This document shows positions 1 through 5,973 of a stretch of DNA of 8,996 bases, in pieces. The stretch is from contig JASHXG010000139.1 in the NCBI GenBank assembly GCA_030043675.1, positions 1 to 8,996 of the forward strand, read 5' to 3'. Numbering within the stretch: position 1 is the first letter of the stretch; the number at the start of each line of letters is the position of its first letter. Source of the DNA: Vulcanimicrobiota bacterium (GTDB lineage: Bacteria > Vulcanimicrobiota > Vulcanimicrobiia > Vulcanimicrobiales > Vulcanimicrobiaceae). Below the pieces are notes generated by a model. It was not told where the DNA came from. It saw only the letters and a list, made by a program, of their open reading frames with translations, and did not search any database. The position numbers and the translations under genes are program-made.

Positions 1-834
1 GACGGCGTCGCGCAACAGCGTGCCGAGCGGAACGTCGGCCAGCGCGATGTTGCCGAACGAATCGCGTGGAACGCCTTGGGCGACACTGAGGTCGTCGGGA
101 GCGATGCACTCGGCGATCCCTTCCGCAACCACGACGACGCCGTGCTGCCGACCCAGCGCGCGGCGCTTGACGATGGCGCCGACAATGGTGTCGGTAAGCG
201 AGGCCAGCCTCGAGCCCTCGGGGAACTCTTCGGGCAGGACCGCGAGCGTCGAGCCGGCGGCCTTGCACATGCCCAGCGCCAGCGAGCCGGCTTTGCGTCC
301 CATGCATACGACGATGTACCACCGTTCGGTCGTGCGCGCATCCTCCATCAAACTTTCGAGAATGCCGGCGCCGACCGAACGCGCGGTTTCGAAACCGAAG
401 GTGGGCGCGTTCTCGGGCAGCGGAAGATCGTTGTCGATGGTCTTCGGAACCGTCGCAACGCCGAGGCGCCCCGTAGTGCGCTCGGCAATCATCGCCGCAC
501 CGTAGGTCGTATCGTCACCGCCGATGCAGACCAGATAGCGAAGACCGAGCGCCGCAAGCGAGGAGACCGTGCGATCCAACGTGGCCGAATCCTTGGCCGG
601 ATTCGTGCGCGAGGTGCGTAGAATCGACCCGCCGCTCGTGTGGATACGCGAAACGTGATCGAAGCTGAGCTCGACGATGCGCGGCGTGCGTCCCGCCGCC
701 AGGTCGCGGTAGCCGTCATAGATGCCGATCACCCGCAAGCCGCAGTTGAAGGCCTCCATTGCGGCCGACGCGATGACGCCGTTGATGCCCGGCGCCGGTC
801 CGCCGCCAACGAGGATGCCGAGGGTGTCGGTCAT
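1..834 (-). CDS. 6-phosphofructokinase, pyrophosphate-dependent type by signature (3' end off the window)
   Basis: This enzyme phosphorylates fructose 6-phosphate to fructose 1,6-bisphosphate in cytosolic glycolysis. The first 278 residues are present and the C-terminus lies beyond the left edge. Visible motifs are the N-terminal glycine loop GGGPAPGIN (residues 10-18), GGDDT (105-109), PKTIDND (130-136) with the catalytic base Asp134, MGRKAG (178-183) for sugar-phosphate binding, and AEG (237-239). ATP-dependent enzymes usually have GGDGS and PGTIDND. Here Asp108 and Lys131 occupy the two glycine positions (104 and 124 of the E. coli enzyme), which is the known signature of PPi-dependent enzymes that work reversibly. 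The ATG at 834-832 overlaps the upstream gene's TGA (ATGA), which suggests translational coupling to the dehydrogenase-like gene. The family assignment is firm. The phosphoryl donor is inferred from two residues, so I leave the symbol blank (pfp or pfkA). Confidence 0.93.
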   Translation of the reverse strand, partial: MTDTLGILVGGGPAPGINGVIASAAMEAFNCGLRVIGIYDGYRDLAAGRTPRIVELSFDHVSRIHTSGGSILRTSRTNPAKDSATLDRTVSSLAALGLRYLVCIGGDDTTYGAAMIAERTTGRLGVATVPKTIDNDLPLPENAPTFGFETARSVGAGILESLMEDARTTERWYIVVCMGRKAGSLALGMCKAAGSTLAVLPEEFPEGSRLASLTDTIVGAIVKRRALGRQHGVVVVAEGIAECIAPDDLSVAQGVPRDSFGNIALADVPLGTLLRDAV

Positions 835-2027
835 GGCGTTCTTCCTTTTGGACGAATGCGATAAATCGCATTGGCAAGATCGTCTGCAACGAACAAGCTG
901 CCCTGAGCGCCGATCGCGATTCCCGTAGGGCGTCCGATCCGCTCGAGGCTGCTGGGCTGAAATCCGCCGACAAAGGTGCGCCATTGCGTCTGCGGATTTT
1001 GCCAATCGACCGGCGTCAGCGGACGATCGCCAGTCATCGGAACGACTACGACTTGGGGCGCGGCCGCATAGCCACCACTCGGCGCGGTATGCCACGATCC
1101 GTGAGCCGTCGCGAAGAGCCACCCGTGATAACGTTTCGGAAACGCATAACGGCCGGTCTGGTTCTCGGGATAGAACGTTGCGCCGATGATCGTCGAGTAC
1201 GCCGGCAGGACCACTAGCGGTTCGACCGTGGCGGCGCAGTCCGCACCGGGTGCGTACGGGCGACGATTCTCTTCGCACTCCGGCCAACCGTAGTCGGCAA
1301 TGCCCACGTGCGAGGTGACGTCGTCGAGAAACTCATAAGGATGGCCGAAAGGAAGATTATCTTGCCCGGCGTTCCCGGCCCACAGCGCGCCGGTAGACGG
1401 ATTGACCGCCAGGGCGATCGCGTTGCGGATTCGCGTCGCGCGTTTCACCAGGCTCCCTCCGCTTACCGGTACGCGGAGAATCGACGCCCGGGTTGGATCG
1501 GCTTCGGTACACGAGTTGCACGACGATCCCACACTGACGTAAAGAATGCCGCCGGCCTCGACGACGGACGTGGTTTTGTGAATGTCTCCGTCGCTATCTG
1601 GCGCAACCGGACCGGTGCGTACGTGCGCGATCAACCGAAGGCTTCCGGGCGCGCCGCCCGGGCGATAGGCCATCGCGTAGACGCCATGTTCGCCCGCAAT
1701 GTAAAGCTCGGCGCGGTCGGCCGAGAAGGCGACACCCGCCGCGCGATCATCCGGAATAGTCGTGAACACGCGCGGGCGGCCGGCCGGGTTCGCTTCGGCG
1801 TTCGGCACGATGTAGACGTCGCTGCTCTCTGTACCGACGATGAGATCGCCGTTGGGCAGTGCCGCCAGCTCACGCGCCTGCGGAACGTGCGCGATGGTGA
1901 GAATCGTAAAGCCCGCGGGTACGGTTAGATTTTGAGCCGCATTGGTCGCTTGGGCCGAACATGCCGGCGCGAGCGCCAAGGACGCTACCGCGACGCAGAC
2001 GAGAGGGAACGGTCGGATCATGCTCAC
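831..2027 (-). CDS. Secreted PQQ-dependent sugar dehydrogenase-like beta-propeller (sorbosone dehydrogenase family)
   Basis: This is probably a periplasmic or extracellular oxidoreductase of the soluble glucose/sorbosone/pyranose dehydrogenase superfamily, which oxidises sugars with pyrroloquinoline quinone in a six-bladed propeller. From the GTG start it is 398 residues. A Sec leader covers residues 1-27 (hydrophobic core, then AQA before TNA). Blade-like repeats include ALPNGDLIVGTES, GVAFSADRAELYIAGEHGVY, LYVSVGSSCNSC (Cys170 and Cys173, possible disulfide), DYGWPEC (245-251) and the closing RPTGIAIGAQGSLFVADD with AIYRI. These blocks are typical of the sorbosone dehydrogenase group. An AGAGG sequence at 2041-2037 lies 9 nt before GTG 2027. 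An in-frame ATG at 2036 touches that AGAGG and an ATG at 2021 is 15 nt from it, so GTG fits best, but all three give a usable leader. The stop overlaps the PFK start. Substrate and true PQQ use cannot be read from sequence, and no pqq gene is in the window. Confidence 0.86.
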   Translation of the reverse strand: MSMIRPFPLVCVAVASLALAPACSAQATNAAQNLTVPAGFTILTIAHVPQARELAALPNGDLIVGTESSDVYIVPNAEANPAGRPRVFTTIPDDRAAGVAFSADRAELYIAGEHGVYAMAYRPGGAPGSLRLIAHVRTGPVAPDSDGDIHKTTSVVEAGGILYVSVGSSCNSCTEADPTRASILRVPVSGGSLVKRATRIRNAIALAVNPSTGALWAGNAGQDNLPFGHPYEFLDDVTSHVGIADYGWPECEENRRPYAPGADCAATVEPLVVLPAYSTIIGATFYPENQTGRYAFPKRYHGWLFATAHGSWHTAPSGGYAAAPQVVVVPMTGDRPLTPVDWQNPQTQWRTFVGGFQPSSLERIGRPTGIAIGAQGSLFVADDLANAIYRIRPKGRTP

Positions 2028-2036
2028 ACGGCGCAT

Positions 2037-2047
2037 CCTCTGAAGGA
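2037..2047. promoter_or_regulatory. Abutting ribosome binding sites of two divergent genes
   Basis: On the minus strand AGAGG (2041-2037) precedes the dehydrogenase-like gene with 9 nt to GTG 2027. On the plus strand GAAGGA (2042-2047) precedes the HAD gene with 9 nt to GTG 2057. The two sites touch back to back, leaving no room for a promoter of either gene between the starts. Each promoter must therefore lie inside the other gene's coding region. Confidence 0.6.
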
Positions 2048-2056
2048 TTCTACCCG

Positions 2057-2527
2057 GTGCGGATTAGCTACGACGCGGTTCTGTTCGATCTTTTCGGCAC
2101 GCTGGTCGACGATGCCGCGCGCGCGATGCCGGGAGCGCACGACTGTCTCGAGCGGTTGCAGGGGAGCCGCTGGGCGATCGTGACCTCGTGCGGCACGCGA
2201 TTCGCGCGCGGGTTGATCGGCAACGCCAAGCTGCCCCAACCGCCGCTGCTGGTAACCGCGGATGACGTCGCCCGGAACAAGCCGGCGCCGGATGGATATC
2301 TCTTTGCGGCGGCTCGTTTGGGCGTCGATCCGCGGCGGGCTCTGGTGGTGGAGGATTCGTTGCAGGGCATTGCGGCCGGCCGCGAAGCCGGGATGGACGT
2401 CGTGGCCGTCTTGCGCGCGCGGCCTTTTGCGTTTGTGCGCGCTGCGACCTACGTCGTCAAAGACATCGCCGCCCTGCAGCTAGAGGCAGGCGGCGACGTC
2501 GTGGCGTTGGAGATCGGCGAGCGATAG
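2057..2527 (+). CDS. Small HAD-superfamily (subfamily IA-like) protein without a cap domain
   Basis: This 156-residue haloacid dehalogenase-fold protein is probably a cytosolic hydrolase of unknown substrate. Motif I is FDLFGT with nucleophile Asp11. Motif II is IVTSCG (Thr43/Ser44). Motif III is Lys75 in RNKPAPDGYLFAAARLGV. Motif IV is VVEDS (Glu99, Asp100), followed by GIAAGREAGM. From PGAHDCLERL onward it reads like sugar-phosphate phosphatases of the HxpA/YfbT type (WAIVTS, VTADDVARNKPAPDGYL, VVEDSLQG). Two things are odd. Only 32 residues separate motifs I and II, where cap-bearing relatives have roughly 90-100, so the helical cap is missing. Also, the position two after the nucleophile is Phe13 instead of the Asp that phosphatases use as acid/base; dehalogenases and phosphonatases also lack it. 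Start: GTG 2057 has GAAGGA 9 nt upstream. The longer in-frame ATG at 1961 adds only an Arg-rich tail antisense to a signal peptide. Confidence 0.86.
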   Translation: MRISYDAVLFDLFGTLVDDAARAMPGAHDCLERLQGSRWAIVTSCGTRFARGLIGNAKLPQPPLLVTADDVARNKPAPDGYLFAAARLGVDPRRALVVEDSLQGIAAGREAGMDVVAVLRARPFAFVRAATYVVKDIAALQLEAGGDVVALEIGER

Positions 2528-2528
2528 G

Positions 2529-3011
2529 CTAGGCTGAAGGCGGATTCGGGGGCTGCTGATCCGGGGGCGGTTGCTGCCCGGGCGGCGGTCCTTGGTCGGG
2601 CGGCTGCTGCCCAGCCGGCGGGCCCTGCTGGCCACCCTGCTCCTCGCGACGCTGCCGCATCTGAGCGCGCCGTTCTTGCATCTGCTGATGGAACTGGTTC
2701 TGTTGGTCGGGGCTCAACACGCCCATGATCTGCCGGCGCATATCGCGGGCGCCTTGCGGATCGCGCGGGCTGCCGGCTGGATGTGCCTGGGAGTATTGAT
2801 GGACGATCGACTGGATCTGCTGTTGTTGCTGGTTTGAAAGATTGATGCCCCCAAGGTTCCTTGCCCAACGGTGCTGCAGAACGGACTCGTTTGGCGTGCC
2901 CGGTCCTTGCGCCTGAGCGGCCGGGGGCGGCTGGGTTTGCTGTGCGGAGACGGCGAGCGGCAGTGCCAGCACTGCAGCGAGCACGCCGACCATAATTTGG
3001 CTGCTTTTCAT
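2529..3011 (-). CDS. Secreted Spy/CpxP-like (LTxxQ-type) small protein with Pro/Gln-rich tail
   Basis: This is an exported 160-residue protein with a clear Sec leader (MKSSQIM, then a hydrophobic stretch to about residue 23 ending VSA before QQT). The mature part holds two LTxxQ-like motifs, LSNQQ (58-62) and LSPDQ (99-103), in Gln/Arg-rich, probably helical segments. That is the pattern of periplasmic Spy/CpxP-type helical cradle proteins, which act as ATP-independent chaperones or envelope-stress sensors. Residues 126-160 form a low-complexity tail of imperfect GQQPPDQ/GPPPGQQPPP units, likely disordered. The start at ATG 3011 gives the cleanest leader. In-frame GTGs at 3020 and 3017 would add two or three residues, and no strong Shine-Dalgarno sequence decides between them. 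It lies 48 nt downstream of the pckA stop on the same strand, so co-transcription is possible. Its stop is 1 nt from the convergent HAD gene's stop. The family call rests on motif and architecture only. Confidence 0.72.
   Translation of the reverse strand: MKSSQIMVGVLAAVLALPLAVSAQQTQPPPAAQAQGPGTPNESVLQHRWARNLGGINLSNQQQQQIQSIVHQYSQAHPAGSPRDPQGARDMRRQIMGVLSPDQQNQFHQQMQERRAQMRQRREEQGGQQGPPAGQQPPDQGPPPGQQPPPDQQPPNPPSA
2532..2640 (-). repeat. Imperfect short repeats encoding the Pro/Gln-rich tail
   Basis: This low-complexity tract at the 3' end of the Spy-like gene is built from recurring CAG-CAG/CCG-CCC type codons, seen on the plus strand as repeated gggcggctgctg-like units. It encodes alternating GQQPP, DQ and GPPP blocks. 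Such tracts change length easily by slippage, so tail length may vary between strains. Confidence 0.6.
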
Positions 3012-3059
3012 GACCACCACATCTTAGCCGAGGCCGCCGGGTCCCGCCTGAAGGGCCGA

Positions 3060-4634
3060 TTAGGGCCGAGCGAGCGGCTTGATCGCGACCGCATTGACGG
3101 CCGCCGACGTGTGCGGCTCGAAGCGTTTGAAGTTATCGAAGAAGAGTTGCGCGAGATGCTGCGCTTGCTTGTCATACCCGGCTTTGTCGGCCCACGCGTT
3201 GCGCGGATTAAGCACCTCGTGCGGCACGTCGGGCACCTGCCTGGGAATCCTCAAGCCGAAGAAGGGCTCGGCTTCGAACTCATCGGGAATTCGCCCCTCG
3301 ATTGCGGCGTTGACCATCGCACGCGTATGCGCAATCGACATACGCCGGCCGACGCCGTAAGGTCCGCCGGTCCAGCCGGTATTTACCAGCCAACAGGCGA
3401 TATCGTGTCGGTCGATCTTCTGACCGAGCATCTTCGCGTAAACGGTCGGGTGATGCACCATAAACGGCGCGCCGAAGCACGTCGAGAAGGTCGCTTGGGG
3501 TTCGCTGATTCCGCGCTCGGTGCCGGCGACTTTCGCGGTGTAACCGGAGAGGAAATGGTACATCGCCTGTTCGGGCGAGAGTTTTGCGATCGGAGGCAAC
3601 ACGCCGAAGGCGTCGGCGGTAAGCATGATAATCGTCTTGGGCGTACCGCCTTGGCTTCCGGGCACGGTGTTCGGGATGAACGCCAGCGGATAGGCCGCGC
3701 GCGTGTTCTCGGTCTTCGCATCCGAGTCGACGTCGAGCGCGCGCGAGTACTCGTCGTAGACCACGTTCTCGATCACCGTCGAGAAGTGGTTGGTCGCCGC
3801 CCAGATTTCAGGCTCTGCGCTGGCTGAAAGGCGGATGACCTTGGCATAGCAGCCGCCCTCGAAATTAAAGACGCCGTCATCCGACCACCCGTGCTCGTCG
3901 TCTCCGATCAAAGGACGGTGTGAGTCGGAAGAGAGTGTCGTCTTGCCGGTGCCTGAGAGTCCGAAGAAGATCGCGACGTCACCGTCCTTGCCGGCATTTG
4001 CCGAACAATGCATCGGCAGCACGTCGCGCAGGGGCAAAAGATAGTTCATCGCGGTGAAGACCGACTTCTTGATCTCGCCGGCGTATTTGGTTCCACCGAT
4101 AAGGATAAGACGCCGCTCGAAGTTCACGAGGATGAAGGTTGCCGACCGCGTGCCGTCGCGCTTGGGATCGGCTTGAAAGAGGGCCGCGTCGACGACGGTA
4201 AACTCGGGCACGAAGTCGGGTTCGGGTCGCTCGGGCGTGATGAAGAGCTCGCGCGCGAAGAGGCTCTGCCAGGCCAGCTCGGTGTAGACGCGAAGCGGTA
4301 CGCGATAACGCTCGTCGGCACCGACGTAGCAGTCCATGCAGTAGGCTTCCCGCTCGGACAGGTAAGCCGCGACGCGCTCCCAGAGCGCATCGAAACGCTC
4401 GGCCGCAATCGCCTGGTTCACGTCGCCCCAGTCGATATGCCGTTCGCTGGAGGGCTCGCGAACGAAGAACTTGTCCTTCGGTGAGCGGCCGGTGTGCGGA
4501 CGCGTGTCGACGATCAGCTGACCGCTGGGCCCAAGAACGCCCTCGCCGCGTTCAATCGCGTGCTCGATCAGCTCGGGTGCCGAGAGGTTTTCCCAGAGTT
4601 TGACGACCTTGAGTTTATCCGGAACGGTAAGAAT
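3060..4634 (-). CDS. pckA: Phosphoenolpyruvate carboxykinase (ATP)
   Basis: PEPCK interconverts oxaloacetate plus ATP and PEP plus CO2 plus ADP, the committed cytosolic step from TCA intermediates into gluconeogenesis. From the proposed start it is 524 residues, normal for the ATP-type family. Motifs in order: PHTGRSPKDKF (46-56, substrate-binding Arg50), KYAGEIKKSVFT (Tyr184, Lys189/190, metal and substrate), MHCSANAG (metal-ligand His209), P-loop GLSGTGKTT (Lys231, Thr232), kinase-2 motif LIGDDEHGW (Asp245/246), and LSGYTAKVAGTE for adenine binding. All catalytic residues I can check are present. No ATG, GTG, TTG or CTG exists in frame between the upstream stop TAA (4656-4654) and residue 22. 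An AGGAG at 4647-4643 sits 8 nt before an ATT at 4634-4632, so I place the start there. The first standard start, GTG 4421, would delete the PHTGRSPKDKF block and is untenable. It is divergent from the peptidase gene. Confidence 0.95.
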   Translation of the reverse strand: MLTVPDKLKVVKLWENLSAPELIEHAIERGEGVLGPSGQLIVDTRPHTGRSPKDKFFVREPSSERHIDWGDVNQAIAAERFDALWERVAAYLSEREAYCMDCYVGADERYRVPLRVYTELAWQSLFARELFITPERPEPDFVPEFTVVDAALFQADPKRDGTRSATFILVNFERRLILIGGTKYAGEIKKSVFTAMNYLLPLRDVLPMHCSANAGKDGDVAIFFGLSGTGKTTLSSDSHRPLIGDDEHGWSDDGVFNFEGGCYAKVIRLSASAEPEIWAATNHFSTVIENVVYDEYSRALDVDSDAKTENTRAAYPLAFIPNTVPGSQGGTPKTIIMLTADAFGVLPPIAKLSPEQAMYHFLSGYTAKVAGTERGISEPQATFSTCFGAPFMVHHPTVYAKMLGQKIDRHDIACWLVNTGWTGGPYGVGRRMSIAHTRAMVNAAIEGRIPDEFEAEPFFGLRIPRQVPDVPHEVLNPRNAWADKAGYDKQAQHLAQLFFDNFKRFEPHTSAAVNAVAIKPLARP

Positions 4635-4650
4635 GGTGCTCTCTCCTCTT
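4632..4650 (-). promoter_or_regulatory. Shine-Dalgarno and apparent ATT start of pckA
   Basis: Reading the minus strand, AAGAGGAG is followed by AGAGCACC and then ATT, CTT, ACC, giving ILTVPDKL as the first codons. The core AGGAG (4647-4643) is a strong ribosome site at an ideal 8-nt distance. ATT is known as a rare start in bacterial infC and pcnB, where it limits expression. A single-base sequencing or assembly error from ATG is the main alternative. Confidence 0.6.
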
Positions 4651-4734
4651 GCTTAAACTGCCTAGTCATCTGCTTTCCCACGACGCGTTAACGAGCCTGC
4701 AGGCCCGGCGGCGACGGAGTCCAATGCAAACGCA
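4635..4734. promoter_or_regulatory. Divergent intergenic region between pckA and the P1 peptidase gene
   Basis: This 100-nt spacer must carry the pckA promoter (leftward) and probably the peptidase promoter (rightward). I find no convincing -35/-10 pair for either strand. It contains the pckA ribosome site and a GGAG at 4716-4719 that is 15 nt from the peptidase ATG, farther than usual. There is no obvious hairpin. Confidence 0.45.
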
Positions 4735-5895
4735 ATGCGTTGGATACGCTTATTCCCGGCGTTGTTGGCTGCTATGCTCCTCCAAGCCAGGCCGGCCGGG
4801 GCCGTTCTGCCCTTTCACTTCGGCCTTTTTGCCAGCGGACCGCTTGACGGGATCACCGACGTTCCCGGTGTTCGGGTCGGGCATGTGACAAAAGTCGAAG
4901 GCAGCGATATCCGGACCGGCGCCACCGCCGTGCTCCCCAACGACGATCCTTGGGACCATAAGGTGTCGGCCGCCTTCTTCGCGTTCAACGGAAACGGGGA
5001 GATGACCGGGACGCACTGGATCGAGGAGTCCGGCTACCTGGAAGAGCCGATCGTCCTGACCAATACGCTCAACGTCGGGCGAGCCGCCGACGGCGTGGTC
5101 AGCTGGGTGATCGAACACCATCCCGCGATCGGACGCGGCGACGACGTCCCCTTGCCGGTCGTGGCCGAGTGCGACGACGCACTGCTCAACGACATTCAAG
5201 CGCGCGCGGTGAGTCCCGAGGATGTCGTTCGCCTGCTCGACGAGGCAGCGCCCGGAGAGTTTGCGCGCGGCAGCGTCGGCGCCGGCACCGGCATGAACGC
5301 GTTCGGATTTCGGGCGGGGATCGGTTCGGCTTCGCGCGTGCTGCCCTCCGACGTGGGCGGCTATCGGGTCGGCGTTCTCGTGAACGATAACACCGGCTGC
5401 TGCCGCCAGCTGCTTTCCATCGTCGGCGTCCCCGTCGGTGAACGTCTCAAGGACGAATACAAGCCGGTCTTTCCGCATGACATGGGCGCCGTCAAGGGAC
5501 GCATGGCGTCGGGCAGCATCATCGTCGTCGTCGCGACGAACGCACCGCTCGACAGCCGCCAGCTGCGCGCGCTCGCGCTGCGCGCGTCCATGGGCATGGC
5601 GCGCACGGGTCTCATATCCTCGGTCGGCAGCGGCGACCTCATTATCGCCTTTTCCACCTCGCGTGTCTTCGAACGGATCGCGAACTTCACCGTCGCCGCG
5701 CCGAAGCAGCCGATTCTCGAAGACAACGACGCTCTCGATGCGCTCTACAGCGCAACCGTCGAAGCGACGCAAGCGTCAATTTACGACGCACTCTTTGAAG
5801 CGAAGACGATGACCGGACGGCGCGGGGTCACGGTTTACGCGCTGCCCGTCGACCGAGTTCTGGGAATGTTGCATGCGGCTGGGGCTATCCAGTGA
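4735..5895 (+). CDS. Exported P1-family (DmpA-type) peptidase, autoprocessed N-terminal nucleophile hydrolase
   Basis: This 386-residue member of peptidase family P1 (DmpA/BapA group: L-aminopeptidase/D-esterase, beta-aminopeptidase) is expected in the periplasm or outside the cell. Residues 1-23 form a Sec leader ending PAGA before VLPFH. Family blocks are ITDVPGVRVGH (40-50), GSVGAGTGM (179-187), GVLVNDN (213-219, oxyanion Asn region), and MASGSIIVVVATNAPL, where the Gly260-Ser261 bond is the expected self-cleavage site and Ser261 becomes the N-terminal nucleophile of the small subunit. SMGMARTG (285-292) and SVGSGDLIIAFST follow, with Ser299 and Asp301 in the place of the second Ser and acidic residue of DmpA. 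The active site therefore looks complete. ATG 4735 is the only reasonable in-frame start. The GGAG 15 nt upstream is weakly placed, and an out-of-frame ATG at 4724 lies closer to it. Substrate preference (D-Ala, beta-amino acid or L-peptides) is not predictable from the motifs. Confidence 0.93.
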   Translation: MRWIRLFPALLAAMLLQARPAGAVLPFHFGLFASGPLDGITDVPGVRVGHVTKVEGSDIRTGATAVLPNDDPWDHKVSAAFFAFNGNGEMTGTHWIEESGYLEEPIVLTNTLNVGRAADGVVSWVIEHHPAIGRGDDVPLPVVAECDDALLNDIQARAVSPEDVVRLLDEAAPGEFARGSVGAGTGMNAFGFRAGIGSASRVLPSDVGGYRVGVLVNDNTGCCRQLLSIVGVPVGERLKDEYKPVFPHDMGAVKGRMASGSIIVVVATNAPLDSRQLRALALRASMGMARTGLISSVGSGDLIIAFSTSRVFERIANFTVAAPKQPILEDNDALDALYSATVEATQASIYDALFEAKTMTGRRGVTVYALPVDRVLGMLHAAGAIQ

Positions 5896-5960
5896 GCCGA
5901 GCTCTGAAACTGCGCAACAGGGCGAGGTGGTCTACGGGGTGCGGCGTGAACCGTGTCTTG

Positions 5961-5968
5961 AGGAAGGA
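5961..5968 (+). promoter_or_regulatory. Ribosome binding site for the VOC gene
   Basis: AGGAAGGA ends 5 nt before the GTG at 5974 and fixes that codon as the start. The 78-nt gap after the peptidase stop shows no clear terminator hairpin, so read-through from the peptidase gene is plausible. Confidence 0.7.
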
Positions 5969-5973
5969 AAATT

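Noticed and set aside
1308..1928. 206-codon plus-strand frame across the dehydrogenase-like gene
   Set aside because: It is antisense to conserved beta-propeller blocks, Arg/Gly/Ala-rich, and has no motif.
1961..2056. N-terminal extension of the HAD protein to ATG 1961
   Set aside because: The extra 32 residues are Arg-rich and antisense to the dehydrogenase signal peptide. GTG 2057 has a proper ribosome site and the HAD fold begins right after it.
2871..3827. 318-codon open frame on the plus strand across pckA
   Set aside because: It is antisense to well-conserved PEPCK sequence, crosses into the Spy-like gene's 5' end, has skewed composition and shows no family motif.
3060..4421. Shorter pckA model starting at GTG 4421
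   Set aside because: It would remove 71 residues including the substrate-binding PHTGRSPKDKF block, while the upstream sequence is in frame and conserved.
4635..4734. Riboswitch or sigma-70 promoter in the pckA-peptidase spacer
   Set aside because: A TTGCTT-like hexamer is present at 4649-4654 but no -10 element follows at the right distance, and no riboswitch-like conserved stems are visible in 100 nt.
4750..5772. 340-codon open frame antisense to the P1 peptidase gene
   Set aside because: It mirrors a high-GC gene. Its product is rich in Arg, Asp, Val and His with no recognisable motif, while the opposite strand encodes a complete conserved enzyme.
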